64,000 nucleotides of DNA from Cryobacterium roopkundense. Its GTDB lineage: Bacteria; Actinomycetota; Actinomycetes; Actinomycetales; Microbacteriaceae. Shown piece by piece: positions 1-8,388 of this stretch. Made by a program: the position numbers and the translations under genes. Where the stretch lies: assembly GCF_014200405.1 (NCBI RefSeq), contig NZ_JACHBQ010000001.1, positions 1 to 64,000 on the forward strand, given 5' to 3'. Below the pieces are notes generated by a model. It had not been told where the DNA came from and made no database searches. It saw only the letters and a list, made by a program, of their open reading frames with translations. Position 1 is the stretch's first letter. Each line of letters begins with the position of its first letter.

Positions 1-576
1 CAGCGCCGCATCCGCGCCGTGCTGGCCGGGGGACTCGTACTGGGAGTTGGCGCCGCCGTCACTCTCGCAGCCTGGAACGACTCGGAATTTGCGCAGGGCA
101 GCTTTGCCGCCGGTGCCTTCAACCTGGTCGGCAGCACCAACGGCACCACCTTCACCGACAATCCCAACGTGGACGCCCCCGCATCGCTCGGCTTCACGGT
201 TGATTCGTCCAACCTCACTCCGACAGACGTCGTGTACGCGCCCTTCGCCGTGCAGCTCGATGCCACGACCACGACCGACGCCCAGATCACGCTCACTCAG
301 GCCGCAACCGGCGGCACAGTGGCGAACCTCAGCTACTCCGTGATCCAGTCGACGGCCTTCGGCTGCGACGCGACCACCACCGGAACCGAACTCGTTCCTG
401 CGGCAACCCCACTCGGCTCCGACCCGGCCACCGTGCCCACCTTCAGCCTCAGCGCCGGAGCGGATGCCGCGGCCGGCGCCCCCGCCTACCTGTGCTTCGC
501 GGTGACCGCCGGCGCAGACCTGGCACAGTTGCAGGCCGGCACCGCCACCTGGCAACTCACCGCCGCCTCGCTGTAA
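1..576 (+). CDS. SipW-cognate exported protein, 5' end missing
   Basis: The frame is open from base 1, so the true start lies before the window. The protein begins with a basic stretch and a Gly/Leu/Val-rich hydrophobic helix (VLAGGLVLGVGAAVTL), then AAWNDSEF and GSFAAGAF. This is the layout of the SipW-cognate signal peptide class, where an aromatic-Ser/Asn-Asp-Ser/Thr-Glu motif follows the helix. The rest is Thr/Ala-rich and likely a beta-sandwich of the TasA/camelysin type; it has two cysteines and no membrane anchor. It is followed 2 nt later by a paralog and then by the SipW-type peptidase that probably processes it. The exact role (matrix fibre, surface coat) cannot be told from sequence. 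Confidence 0.8.
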   Translation, partial: QRRIRAVLAGGLVLGVGAAVTLAAWNDSEFAQGSFAAGAFNLVGSTNGTTFTDNPNVDAPASLGFTVDSSNLTPTDVVYAPFAVQLDATTTTDAQITLTQAATGGTVANLSYSVIQSTAFGCDATTTGTELVPAATPLGSDPATVPTFSLSAGADAAAGAPAYLCFAVTAGADLAQLQAGTATWQLTAASL

Positions 577-578
577 CA

Positions 579-1259
579 ATGGCGGGATCCGGGACGGGGG
601 TGCGCGGGCGACATGCGCGCGCGCGCGCCCGGCGTGCTCGTTCGGGCCGGCGCCGCGGCACACGCCTGCGGGCGCTGCTGGCCGGCGGGCTCGTTCTCGG
701 GATCGGCGCCACCGTGACGGTGGCCAGCTGGAACGACTCCGAGTACGCCTCAGCCACGTTCACGAGTTCGGTTTTCGACACGGAGTCCAGCGTGCAGGGT
801 GCCGCCTACGCGGACAACGTCTCCGCACCAGGGCCCGTGGTCACCTTCAGCGGCGCGGGGCTCTCCCCCGGGGTGTCGCGGTACCTGTCGGTGAACATCC
901 GCTCGAAAACAAACTCCGTCGCCGGAGCGGCTGTGCTTTCCGGTGCCGTCGTGACAGGAACGGATGCGGCGACGCTCGGTTCCGCCCTGCGCTATCGCGT
1001 GGTGCGTGGCGATACCGCCTGCACGGCGGCCGCCTTCACGGCGGCCGCGACCTACGTGGTGGGCACCCCGACGGTCAGTCGGGTTCTCACGGGCGCCCAG
1101 GAGCCGGGTGTGTCGAATCTTCTCGCCGCCGCGCCGAGCACGGGACCGGGAGCGGCCACCGGGTTCTGCTTCGAGGTGACCCTGCCCGCTGGGGCGGACA
1201 ACGCACTCCAAGGCAAGGCCGCGGGCGCAACGTGGTTGTTCACCGCGACCTCGGAGTGA
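579..1259 (+). CDS. SipW-cognate exported protein (paralog)
   Basis: A 226-residue protein. The ATG at 579, 2 nt after the preceding stop, is chosen because the signal peptide then starts with a normal basic N-terminus; an open frame continues further upstream inside the previous gene. It has a long Arg-rich n-region, then LLAGGLVLGIGATVTV and ASWNDSEYASATF, closely matching the upstream paralog. This is the SipW-cognate signal peptide signature. The mature part is Thr/Ser/Ala-rich with a pair of distant cysteines. Tandem paralogs directly before a SipW peptidase suggest co-secreted surface or matrix subunits; function beyond export is unknown. Confidence 0.8.
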   Translation: MAGSGTGVRGRHARARARRARSGRRRGTRLRALLAGGLVLGIGATVTVASWNDSEYASATFTSSVFDTESSVQGAAYADNVSAPGPVVTFSGAGLSPGVSRYLSVNIRSKTNSVAGAAVLSGAVVTGTDAATLGSALRYRVVRGDTACTAAAFTAAATYVVGTPTVSRVLTGAQEPGVSNLLAAAPSTGPGAATGFCFEVTLPAGADNALQGKAAGATWLFTATSE

Positions 1260-1267
1260 ACGACAGC

Positions 1268-2551
1268 ATGAGCGGGTCGAAGAAGTCCCTTGCGTCGTTC
1301 CTGTCGTCGACCCTGCTCAACCTGGCGGCGATCGGCGGGGTGTTATGCATCATCGGTGTGCTGGCCGCCGTGTTTTTCAACGTCACCCTCATCATGTTCA
1401 AGACGGGCTCCATGAGTCCCGCGATCACGGCGGGGTCTGTCGCACTAGTGCGCGAGATCCCGGCGTCGGAGATCGCGGTCGGCGATGTGGTCACGGTGGA
1501 CCGATCCGGCCAGCTCCCGATCACGCACCGCGTGACCTCGGTTTCGGCTGGCGCGACCGGCGAGTGGCGCAGCATCACCATGCAAGGAGACGCCAACCCC
1601 GTCGCCGACCCCCAGCCCTACGACGTGGCGCAGGTGAGATTGGTGGTCTTCTCTGTGCCGTACCTGGCCCAGTGGATCGTCAACGTGTCGAACCCCTTCG
1701 TGCTCGGCGGCATCACCGTGGCCGCCGCGGCCCTGGTGGCCTGGGCCTTCTGGCCGCGTGATGACGAGAACGATCCGGTGAACGGGCCGCACGAGCCCGG
1801 CGGCTCGCGGGAGCCCGTCGCGCCCCGCGCCGTCGGCGCGCATACGGCGGCTCTGTGGATTGTGCCGCTTGGCGTGGCGCTGTCGGTGCTGGGAGCGCCG
1901 GTCCCGGCATCCGCCGCCACCCCCACACCTGTGCCGGTCGATACCCCGCCCGTGCAGGAAACCGTCGTCACCGGCGATGTCCTGAGCCTCACGTCGATTG
2001 GACGCCCCGCCGAGATGGGCAGCCTCACTCCCGGGCGGGTCGTGGAATGGCAGGTGGGGATTCAGCCGATGCGGGAAGTGACGGGTACGGTGCGGGTCGG
2101 CATCTCGGCAGAGGGCAACCTCGCCATGCCGGGCAAGCTGCAGCTGAGCGTTCTGTCCTGTCGCGTGCAGTGGGTCGACGGTGCCTGCGCGCGCGGGGAG
2201 AGCCTCTGGCTTCCCACGCAGGACCTCGCCGCGGCCGTCACGGCTGACGGCGCAGGCACCATACGCCCGCTGCAGACCATCCCGGCCGAAGCTGCCCGCT
2301 GGCTCCTCCTTCAGGTGACGATGCCCGCCGAATCGGGGGCCACCGGAACCGCAGAGGTGCGCATCCACGCCGAAGGCCAGGGTGAGGAGGGCCAGGACGA
2401 CGAAGGCCTGGTCAGCGACGCTGGGGCCGGCACGCTTGCCCGCACAGGTTTTGCGCTCGCGCACACCCTGGTCCTTGCGCTCGCCGCAGTGGGTTCAGGG
2501 CTCGCCGCGGCCGGCCTCGCGCGGCTCGGGCGGCGGAAGGCCCGCACATGA
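1268..2551 (+). CDS. sipW: SipW-type signal peptidase I fused to a wall-sorted domain
   Basis: A 427-residue protein, ATG at 1268. Residues 1-170 are a SipW/ER-type signal peptidase: an N-terminal helix, the box GSMSPAI with catalytic Ser48, ITHRV with His87 replacing the Lys of ordinary bacterial peptidases, and a second helix near 143-163. SipW proteins usually end there at about 180-200 residues. This one continues through a hydrophilic linker to another hydrophobic segment near 195-212 ending in an AXA-like site (ASAAT). A roughly 170-residue extracellular-type domain follows, then LARTG at 390-394, a hydrophobic helix and RRKART, which is a sortase signal of the LAxTG class. The flanking genes encode its probable substrates. 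The fusion is in one uninterrupted frame. Confidence 0.85.
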   Translation: MSGSKKSLASFLSSTLLNLAAIGGVLCIIGVLAAVFFNVTLIMFKTGSMSPAITAGSVALVREIPASEIAVGDVVTVDRSGQLPITHRVTSVSAGATGEWRSITMQGDANPVADPQPYDVAQVRLVVFSVPYLAQWIVNVSNPFVLGGITVAAAALVAWAFWPRDDENDPVNGPHEPGGSREPVAPRAVGAHTAALWIVPLGVALSVLGAPVPASAATPTPVPVDTPPVQETVVTGDVLSLTSIGRPAEMGSLTPGRVVEWQVGIQPMREVTGTVRVGISAEGNLAMPGKLQLSVLSCRVQWVDGACARGESLWLPTQDLAAAVTADGAGTIRPLQTIPAEAARWLLLQVTMPAESGATGTAEVRIHAEGQGEEGQDDEGLVSDAGAGTLARTGFALAHTLVLALAAVGSGLAAAGLARLGRRKART

Positions 2552-3060
2552 GCGTGCGACGCGGTATCGCGGCTGGCGCGCTCGCCCTCCTGATGCTCGG
2601 CGTGGTGGGACAGACGGCGGCGTCGACGACGGCCGCGTGGAGTGACCCGTCCTATCACCAGGCGCAGTTCACAACCCTCGTGGTGTCTCCGCCCGCGATC
2701 TCAACGTGCGTGTTGACGCCGGGGCTGCTCGGCACGAGCCCGACGATCACACTCACCTGGCGACTGCCGGCCGGCACGAGCTACACGACGGCGAACGTGC
2801 GGTACTACGTGGCGCAGGGCGGTCTGCTGGGCAACCTCACCACCGTGGTCCTGGGAGCCAATCTCTCCACGACTGAGGTGAGTGCTGGTGTCTATCAGAC
2901 CCAGTTCAGGTCGGGCCTGTTGGGCGGGCTTCTTGGGGGATCGTATGGCGTGTATCTGCAGACCGTCGACGGATCGGGATGGACCTCCACCCTCGCATCC
3001 GCTACCGCGTCGATGGGCCTCGCCGGGGCAAGCCCCCGCTGCGTGGTGGCGGCGGCGTAA
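2548..3060 (+). CDS. Small SipW-cognate exported protein
   Basis: A 170-residue protein whose ATG overlaps the peptidase stop by 4 nt (ATGA), so the two are translationally coupled. The N-terminus is basic, then ALALLMLGVVGQTAAS and TTAAWSDPSYHQAQF, a variant of the SipW-cognate class signal peptide. The remainder is a small Ser/Thr/Gly-rich domain with a repeated Gly-Leu-Leu-Gly motif and two cysteines, and has no anchor. Its place directly after the peptidase argues that it is a third substrate. No enzymatic motif was seen. Confidence 0.7.
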   Translation: MSVRRGIAAGALALLMLGVVGQTAASTTAAWSDPSYHQAQFTTLVVSPPAISTCVLTPGLLGTSPTITLTWRLPAGTSYTTANVRYYVAQGGLLGNLTTVVLGANLSTTEVSAGVYQTQFRSGLLGGLLGGSYGVYLQTVDGSGWTSTLASATASMGLAGASPRCVVAAA

Positions 3061-3063
3061 GGG

Positions 3064-3069
3064 TAGTCT
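3064..3069 (+). promoter_or_regulatory. Candidate -10 of the thi operon
   Basis: TAGTCT lies 4-9 nt after the preceding stop codon. A start about 7 nt downstream would put the transcript 5' end right at the first base of the riboswitch. No good -35 was seen. Inferred from position only. Confidence 0.35.
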
Positions 3070-3077
3070 GAATGCGT

Positions 3078-3157
3078 GACACGGGGTGCCGATGCAGAAG
3101 GCCGGCTGAGAACAGACCCGTTGAACCTGATCTAGTCAGTACTAGCGAAGGGATGTC
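3078..3157 (+). promoter_or_regulatory. TPP riboswitch (THI element)
   Basis: The conserved pieces occur in order: ACGGGGTGCC, GGCTGAGA, ACCCGTTGAACCTGATCTAG, then TACTAGCGAAGGGAT. The closing helix can form between GACA (3078-3081) and TGTC (3154-3157). The Shine-Dalgarno-like GAAGGGA lies in the last conserved strand and the GTG of thiM begins 3 nt after the aptamer. TPP binding would therefore hide the ribosome site directly, with no separate expression platform. It governs the thiamin salvage genes that follow. Confidence 0.95.
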
Positions 3158-3160
3158 CGA

Positions 3161-3973
3161 GTGAATTCTCGCCTGCTGAACAACCGTGCCCACACCGTTG
3201 CCGAGCACCTCGTGGAACTGCGTCGAGCGGCCCCGCTCGTGCAGTGCATCACCAACTCGGTGGTGACAAATGTCACCGCAAACGTGCTCCTGGCCCTGGG
3301 GGCCTCTGCCGCGATGGCCGATGTTCCCGGCGAAGCGGGGGTGTTCGCCCCGATCGCCTCCGGGCTGCTCGTGAACCTCGGCACTCCCCACGCCGAGCAG
3401 CGGGTGGCCATGCTCGAGGCCGCGTGTGCGGCTACGGCGGCGGGTACGCCCTGGGTGCTGGACCCGGTGGCCATCGGACTGCTGCCGGTGCGCACCGCGC
3501 TCGCCGAAGAGCTGCTGTGGCTGCGACCCACCGTCATTCGGGGCAACCCCTCCGAGATCCTCGCGCTCGCCGGTGCGGGCGCGGGGGGCCGGGGCGTCGA
3601 TTCAACCGACTCCGCCGAGGCGGCGCTGCCCGCCGCGCGCGGTCTGGCGCGCGATTTCGGCTCGATCGTGGCCGTATCGGGGCCGGTGGATGTGGTAACG
3701 GATGGCGCAACGGACATTCGGGTCAGCAACGGCACCGAGCTGCTCACGCGCGTGACCGGAGGAGGATGCGCCCTCGGCGCCGTGATCGCAGCCTTCGCCT
3801 CGCTCGGCGACGATAGGCTCGCCACGACCGTGGCGGCGTGTGCCGTGTACACGATCGCGGCCGAGCAGGCGGCTGCGGTGTCGCGTGGCCCCGGCAGTTT
3901 CTCGGTGGCGTTCCTCGACGCCCTCGCCACCGTTGGCGCCGACGATGTGCGCACCCTGGCGGCCATCGCATGA
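3161..3973 (+). CDS. thiM: Hydroxyethylthiazole kinase
   Basis: A 270-residue protein of normal family length that phosphorylates 4-methyl-5-(2-hydroxyethyl)thiazole in thiamin salvage. Seen: the N-terminal [11 protein letters not shown], the active-site loop [11 protein letters not shown] with the conserved cysteine, and the Ala/Gly-rich ribokinase-like core. The GTG start at 3161 is fixed by the riboswitch, whose 3' strand supplies the ribosome-binding site. It overlaps thiE by 4 nt, so the three thi genes are one translationally coupled operon under TPP control. Confidence 0.95.
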   Translation: MNSRLLNNRAHTVAEHLVELRRAAPLVQCITNSVVTNVTANVLLALGASAAMADVPGEAGVFAPIASGLLVNLGTPHAEQRVAMLEAACAATAAGTPWVLDPVAIGLLPVRTALAEELLWLRPTVIRGNPSEILALAGAGAGGRGVDSTDSAEAALPAARGLARDFGSIVAVSGPVDVVTDGATDIRVSNGTELLTRVTGGGCALGAVIAAFASLGDDRLATTVAACAVYTIAAEQAAAVSRGPGSFSVAFLDALATVGADDVRTLAAIA

Positions 3974-4632
3974 CCCGGCCGTCGTCATCCGTCGATCTCT
4001 CGACCTATCTCGTGACCGACCCCGGCCTGAGCGGCGCGCGTGGCGTTCTCGGCGTGATCGAAGCCGCCGTGGCCGGGGGAGTGTCGATCGTGCAGATTCG
4101 CGACAAGACCGCGCCGACGCGTGAGCTGTACGAACTGCTACTCGCCGCCGCGCTGCTGACCGCGGGCCAGTGCGCGCTCGTGATCGACGACAGGGTCGAC
4201 GTCTTTCTTGCCGCGCGAGCCGCCGGCGCCGTCGTGGACGGCGTGCACGTGGGCCAGTCCGATCTGCCGGCGACGGCCGTGCGTGCGCTGATCGGACCGG
4301 GCGCGGTGCTCGGTCTCACCGCCAACCAGCCCGCGCACATCGTGGCCGTGAGTGCCCTCCCGCCCGGAACTGTCGACTACCTCGGCATGGGAGTGATCCG
4401 CCCGACGCTCACCAAGAAGGACCATCCGCAGCCGCTCGGCGTCGACGGCTTTGCGCGGCTGGCCGCGACAACGTCGTTGCCCTGCGTGGCGATCGGCGGC
4501 GTCGCACTGGCCGACAGCGCCGCCCTCCGCGACGCGGGAGCGGCCGGGCTTGCGGTGGTGTCCGCCATCTGTGCAGCACCCGACCCCGAACGGGCGACCC
4601 GAGCATTCGTCGCGGCGTGGGCGCGAGCATGA
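3970..4632 (+). CDS. thiE: Thiamin-phosphate synthase
   Basis: A 220-residue TIM-barrel enzyme that joins HMP pyrophosphate and thiazole phosphate to thiamin phosphate. Motifs seen in order: [37 protein letters not shown] with TKKD after it, and AIGGV. The ATG at 3970 overlaps the thiM stop (ATGA); a longer open frame upstream lacks similarity to the family. Its stop overlaps the thiD start in the same way. Confidence 0.95.
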   Translation: MTRPSSSVDLSTYLVTDPGLSGARGVLGVIEAAVAGGVSIVQIRDKTAPTRELYELLLAAALLTAGQCALVIDDRVDVFLAARAAGAVVDGVHVGQSDLPATAVRALIGPGAVLGLTANQPAHIVAVSALPPGTVDYLGMGVIRPTLTKKDHPQPLGVDGFARLAATTSLPCVAIGGVALADSAALRDAGAAGLAVVSAICAAPDPERATRAFVAAWARA

Positions 4633-5474
4633 CCCGCATCCCGCGGGTCTTGAGCATTGCCGGCACCGATCCCACCGGGGGTGCCGGCATTCAGGCCGAC
4701 CTCAAGAGCGTGTCGGCCAACGGCGGCTATGGCATGGCCGTGGTGACAGCCCTCGTGGCGCAGAACACCCGGGGGGTGCGATCGGTGCACCTGCCCCCGG
4801 TGTCGTTCCTCCGGGAACAGCTCGACGCCGTGAGCGACGACGTTGTCATCGACGCTGTCAAGATCGGCATGCTCTCGAACCAGGCCGTGATCGACGAGGT
4901 GAGCGGGTGGCTGCGGCGGGTGAGGCCGCCCATCGTGGTGCTGGATCCGGTGATGGTAGCCACGAGCGGCGACCGTCTTCTCGACGAACCTGCAGAGGCC
5001 GCGCTGCGAGGCCTGCTCTCGCTTGCCCACCTTGTCACGCCGAACCTGCCCGAACTCGCCGTGCTGGCCGAGCGGCCGGAGGCACCCACGTGGCCGGAGG
5101 CCCTCGCCCAGGCGCTCACCGTGTCCGCCGCCCATTCGGTGATCGTGCTGGTGAAGGGAGGCCACCTCGCCGGCGACGCGTCGCCCGACGCGCTCGTCGA
5201 CGCGTCGGGTTCGCTCTCCGGCGGCCGCACTGTGATCGAGATGTCGGTCGACCGAGTGCCGACGCGGAACACACACGGCACGGGCTGCTCGCTCTCGAGC
5301 GCCATCGCCACCCAACAGGTTCTGCTCGGCGACTGGGAACAAGCGCTGACCGTGTGCAAAGCCTGGCTGACCGCGAGTCTGCGCCACGCCGACGAGCTCG
5401 AGGTGGGGCGGGGGAACGGCCCCATCAACCATTTCGCCACGCTGTGGGCGGCCGCCCGCCCGTCAGGCAGCTGA
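4629..5474 (+). CDS. thiD: Hydroxymethylpyrimidine / HMP-phosphate kinase
   Basis: A 281-residue ribokinase-family enzyme that makes HMP pyrophosphate for thiE. Seen: SIAGTDPTGGAGIQADLK at the N-terminus, LDPVMVATSG, TPNLPEL, LVKGGH, and the C-terminal anion-hole/catalytic motif TRNTHGTGCSLSSA. The ATG at 4629 overlaps the thiE stop. With thiM and thiE this gives complete salvage of thiazole and pyrimidine but no de novo genes (thiC, thiG). Its last 12 nt overlap the end of a convergent gene. Confidence 0.95.
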   Translation: MTRIPRVLSIAGTDPTGGAGIQADLKSVSANGGYGMAVVTALVAQNTRGVRSVHLPPVSFLREQLDAVSDDVVIDAVKIGMLSNQAVIDEVSGWLRRVRPPIVVLDPVMVATSGDRLLDEPAEAALRGLLSLAHLVTPNLPELAVLAERPEAPTWPEALAQALTVSAAHSVIVLVKGGHLAGDASPDALVDASGSLSGGRTVIEMSVDRVPTRNTHGTGCSLSSAIATQQVLLGDWEQALTVCKAWLTASLRHADELEVGRGNGPINHFATLWAAARPSGS

Positions 5475-5906
5475 GACCAGTCGCCCACTCCGGCTAACGA
5501 TGGCGGCGAGGGCCTGCCAGACGACGAAACCTTCCACCAGGATCGACAAAAGCCCGAGCGGTTCGAGCCAGTTTCCGATATCGTCCATGGCGCCCGGCAT
5601 GCCGACGGTGCGGTTGATGACGAAGCCCACGATCACGGCTCCGGAGAGGGCAGCGGCAGCAATGAAATCCCGTCGGGAACCCACTACGAAGAGCCGCTCC
5701 ATGAGCACGAGCGACGCGATGATGATCATGATGTACCCGACGCCCAGGTAGGGCGTCTCCGCAAGCTTGCCGGGCAGATCGAGTACATGGATGGCGGCGA
5801 TCGACGCGAGTGAGATGCCCACGGCCATGCGTCGGTGGTTCAGGGTGCGGTCCGCATTCTGACTGCGGGATGACTCTGCGGTGGTGCGTTCCACGTTCGT
5901 GGTCAT
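5463..5906 (-). CDS. Small membrane protein, unknown function
   Basis: A 147-residue protein with about four hydrophobic helices, convergent with thiD and overlapping it by 12 nt. The ATG at 5906 is chosen because GAGGAGAG lies just upstream; an in-frame extension to 6002 has no hydrophobic or family character. A polar, Ser/Arg-rich N-terminus is followed by helices such as MAVGISLASIAAIHVL and YIMIIIASLVLMERL. I do not recognise a named family. Multi-helix proteins of this size occur widely in actinobacteria. Confidence 0.65.
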   Translation of the reverse strand: MTTNVERTTAESSRSQNADRTLNHRRMAVGISLASIAAIHVLDLPGKLAETPYLGVGYIMIIIASLVLMERLFVVGSRRDFIAAAALSGAVIVGFVINRTVGMPGAMDDIGNWLEPLGLLSILVEGFVVWQALAAIVSRSGRLVSAA

Positions 5907-6099
5907 GATTGCCTCTCCTCGGGGAAAATCCCCAGCGAAACCATGACACGGCTCGTGCCTCCGAAACAGAGAGATGTCCCCGAACGCGCGGTCTCTTGGC
6001 AAGTTCCCAGACCACGTGCAGCTTCGTGACGGTTGTCAACGGATTCCCTCATGGTTAACCTTGGAATGTCCGTGAAAGATCGAAGCGAGGACCATCCGA

Positions 6100-7110
6100 G
6101 TGATCATCGAAGCGACCGGCCTGACCAAGACCTATAAATCCAAGAGCGGCCCCGTTCACGCGCTCGCCGGGCTCGACCTGTCGGTGCCCCGCGGATCGGT
6201 GAAGGCTCTGCTCGGCCCGAACGGCGCGGGCAAAACCACTGTCGTGAAGATGCTGACGACCCTGATCAGACCGGATGCTGGCACCGCCTTTCTTGACGGA
6301 ATCGACGTTGCCAGGAATCCCAAGGCCGTGCGCCGCATCATCGGGGTATCCGGCCAGTATGCCGCGGTTGATGAGAACCTCACCGGCTTTGAGAACCTCG
6401 AAATGGTGGGTCGGCTGTATCACCTGGGTGGCGTCGCGGCCCGGCGTCGCGCGCACGAACTGATCGACCTCTTCGAGCTCACGGCGGCGGGGGACCGGCC
6501 GGTGAAAGGGTTTTCGGGGGGTATGCGACGGCGCATCGACCTCGCCGGAGCGCTCGTGATCAACCCCAAGGTGCTTTTTCTCGACGAGCCCACCACTGGC
6601 CTCGACCCGCGCAGCCGGATCGCCCTCTGGGACGTGATCAAAAAGCTCGTCTCCGACGGCACGACGGTGCTGCTCACCACCCAATACCTCGAGGAGGCGG
6701 ACCAGCTGGCCGACGACATCGTGGTGATCGACGACGGACGAGTGATCGCGGAAGGCACCTCGGATCAGCTCAAGGCTCAGATCGGGGGACACCGACTCGT
6801 GGTGGCGCTCGTGAATGCCGGCGACGGTAACGCGGCCCGCGGCATCCTCTCTCGTCATGGCGCCGGGGAAGCGCTGGTGTCGAGCGACGGGCGCGGCATT
6901 GAGGTGGCTGTGAACGACGGGCCCGCTGCGTTACAGCACGTCTTGCGGGACCTCGGGGCGGCCGGCATCGAGCTGCACGACGCGGGCATGCGGCGTCCGA
7001 CGCTCGACGACGTGTTCCTGAAGCTCACCGGGCACAAGGCCGACCTGGCGGCGGACGCCGAGCCCGATGAGCAACGGCCGGCGAAACAAAAAAAGGAGAA
7101 GGTGTCATGA
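6100..7110 (+). CDS. ABC exporter ATP-binding protein (DrrA-like)
   Basis: A 336-residue ABC ATPase. Seen: Walker A GPNGAGKTT, Q-loop region SGQYAAVDENLTG, signature FSGGMRRRIDLAGAL, Walker B VLFLDEPTTGLD and switch LTTQYLEEAD. The order, the arginine-rich signature and a C-terminal domain of about 100 residues after the ATPase match the daunorubicin-resistance DrrA family. The tail is Lys/Glu-rich. The GTG start at 6100 follows a weak purine stretch. It overlaps the permease gene by 4 nt, so the two form a drug or lipid exporter; the substrate is unknown. Confidence 0.9.
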   Translation: MIIEATGLTKTYKSKSGPVHALAGLDLSVPRGSVKALLGPNGAGKTTVVKMLTTLIRPDAGTAFLDGIDVARNPKAVRRIIGVSGQYAAVDENLTGFENLEMVGRLYHLGGVAARRRAHELIDLFELTAAGDRPVKGFSGGMRRRIDLAGALVINPKVLFLDEPTTGLDPRSRIALWDVIKKLVSDGTTVLLTTQYLEEADQLADDIVVIDDGRVIAEGTSDQLKAQIGGHRLVVALVNAGDGNAARGILSRHGAGEALVSSDGRGIEVAVNDGPAALQHVLRDLGAAGIELHDAGMRRPTLDDVFLKLTGHKADLAADAEPDEQRPAKQKKEKVS

Positions 7111-7955
7111 GCACCCTGACACGCACCAGCCCGCAGGTGGCCAACCCAGTCACGATGAATCCGCTGTCGGAGTGGTACTCGGACGGCTGGACGGTCACCA
7201 AGCGCAACCTCGTGAAGATCAAGCGCTCGCCGGACATGCTCGTCTTCGCGGTGATCCAACCGATTATGTTCGTGCTGCTGTTCAGCCAAGTCTATGCAGG
7301 AGCCATTTCGGTGCAGGGCACCGACTACGTGCAGTTCCTGATGGCCGGCATCTTCGCGCAGACCGTGGTGTTTGGCGCCACCTTCTCCGGCGCGGCGATG
7401 GCCCTCGACCTCAAGGAGGGCATCGTCGATCGCTTTCGCAGCCTGCCGATGAGTTCCTCCGCCGTGCTGATCGGTCGCACGAACGGCGACCTCGCGCTCA
7501 ACACGATCTCGATGGTCATCATGATGGCCACCGGTCTCGCCGTGGGCTGGCGGGTGAACTCCTCGCCGGCCGAATTCCTCGCTGGCGTCGGCTTGCTGCT
7601 GTTGTTCGGCTACGCGTTCAGCTGGGTGATGGCCTTGCTCGGCATGGCCGTGCGCACCCCGGAGGTCATCAACAATGCCTCGTTCCTCATCCTGTTCCCG
7701 CTGACTTTCATCTCCAATGCCTTTGTACCGAGCGAGACCCTGCCAACGCCCCTGCGCGTCTTTGCCGAGTGGAACCCCGTGTCAGCTCTGGTGCAGGCCG
7801 TGCGGCAGCTGTTCGGCAACCTGGGCACAGCTCCGGTGCCCGATATCTGGCCGATGCAAAACCCAATCCTGACGTCAGTGATCGGAATTGCCCTCATGCT
7901 CGTCATATTCGTGCCACTCTGCATTCGCAAGTTTGCTTCGATCAGTTCCCGCTAA
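7107..7955 (+). CDS. ABC exporter permease (ABC-2 / DrrB-like)
   Basis: A 282-residue membrane protein with about six helices, translationally coupled to the ATPase (ATGA). A cytoplasmic N-terminus carries LVKIKRSPDML, then helices include LVFAVIQPIMFVLLFSQVY and FLMAGIFAQTVVFG. The ABC-2 signature region reads LKEGIVDRFRSLPMS, which with FISNAFVP further on is typical of DrrB permeases. It forms the channel of the exporter. A VOC protein gene follows 19 nt later in the same direction and may belong to the operon. Confidence 0.9.
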   Translation: MSTLTRTSPQVANPVTMNPLSEWYSDGWTVTKRNLVKIKRSPDMLVFAVIQPIMFVLLFSQVYAGAISVQGTDYVQFLMAGIFAQTVVFGATFSGAAMALDLKEGIVDRFRSLPMSSSAVLIGRTNGDLALNTISMVIMMATGLAVGWRVNSSPAEFLAGVGLLLLFGYAFSWVMALLGMAVRTPEVINNASFLILFPLTFISNAFVPSETLPTPLRVFAEWNPVSALVQAVRQLFGNLGTAPVPDIWPMQNPILTSVIGIALMLVIFVPLCIRKFASISSR

Positions 7956-7974
7956 CGAAGACCAGGAGCCCGCC

Positions 7975-8358
7975 ATGACTACGTCCCTCGGAATTGAACA
8001 CGCCTTCAGTGGTTTTGCCGTGCCTGACATCGATGCCGCCCTCGAGTTCTATGGCGATATCCTCGGCCTCGATATTCGCCCGGGCGGGATGGGGCTCCTG
8101 CGGCTGCACCTTCCCGGCGGCGCCGAAATCATCATCTACCCGAAGCCCGACCATGTGCCCGCGACGTACACGATTCTGAATCTCGATGTGGCAGACATTG
8201 ACGTTGCCGTCGACGAACTCATCGCCCGGGGCGTGGAGTTTCTGCGCTACGACGGTTTTCCCCAGGACGAGAAGGGCGTTTCACGCGGGGGAGACCCGCA
8301 GATCGCTTGGTTCACCGACCCGGGCGGCAACATCCTCTCGGTGCTACACAGCGCGTAG
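7975..8358 (+). CDS. VOC (glyoxalase/bleomycin-resistance fold) protein
   Basis: A 127-residue protein. The ATG at 7975 is chosen because the family starts just before HAFSGFAVPDID; an open frame upstream overlaps the permease gene. Seen: paired beta-alpha-beta-beta-beta modules, with FYGDILGLDI in the first and DPGGNILSVLH in the second, which carry the usual metal-ligand positions of VOC proteins. It could be a dioxygenase, an isomerase or a drug-binding protein. Its place after a DrrAB-like exporter makes antibiotic binding conceivable but unproven. Confidence 0.85.
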   Translation: MTTSLGIEHAFSGFAVPDIDAALEFYGDILGLDIRPGGMGLLRLHLPGGAEIIIYPKPDHVPATYTILNLDVADIDVAVDELIARGVEFLRYDGFPQDEKGVSRGGDPQIAWFTDPGGNILSVLHSA

Positions 8359-8388
8359 GGCAGGCGGGCGGGCGGCCGGTGAGGGCCG

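Noticed and set aside
1232..1267. Earlier GTG start for the signal peptidase gene
   Set aside because: It would overlap the previous gene by 28 nt and add 12 residues before a normal basic N-terminus; the ATG at 1268 is more likely.
1445..2464. 339-codon minus-strand frame opposite the signal peptidase gene
   Set aside because: His/Arg/Gly-rich composition typical of an antisense shadow, while the plus strand has clear peptidase motifs.
3157..5474. De novo thiamin synthesis operon
   Set aside because: Only thiM, thiE and thiD are present; thiC, thiG, thiS and thiO are not in view, so it is called salvage.
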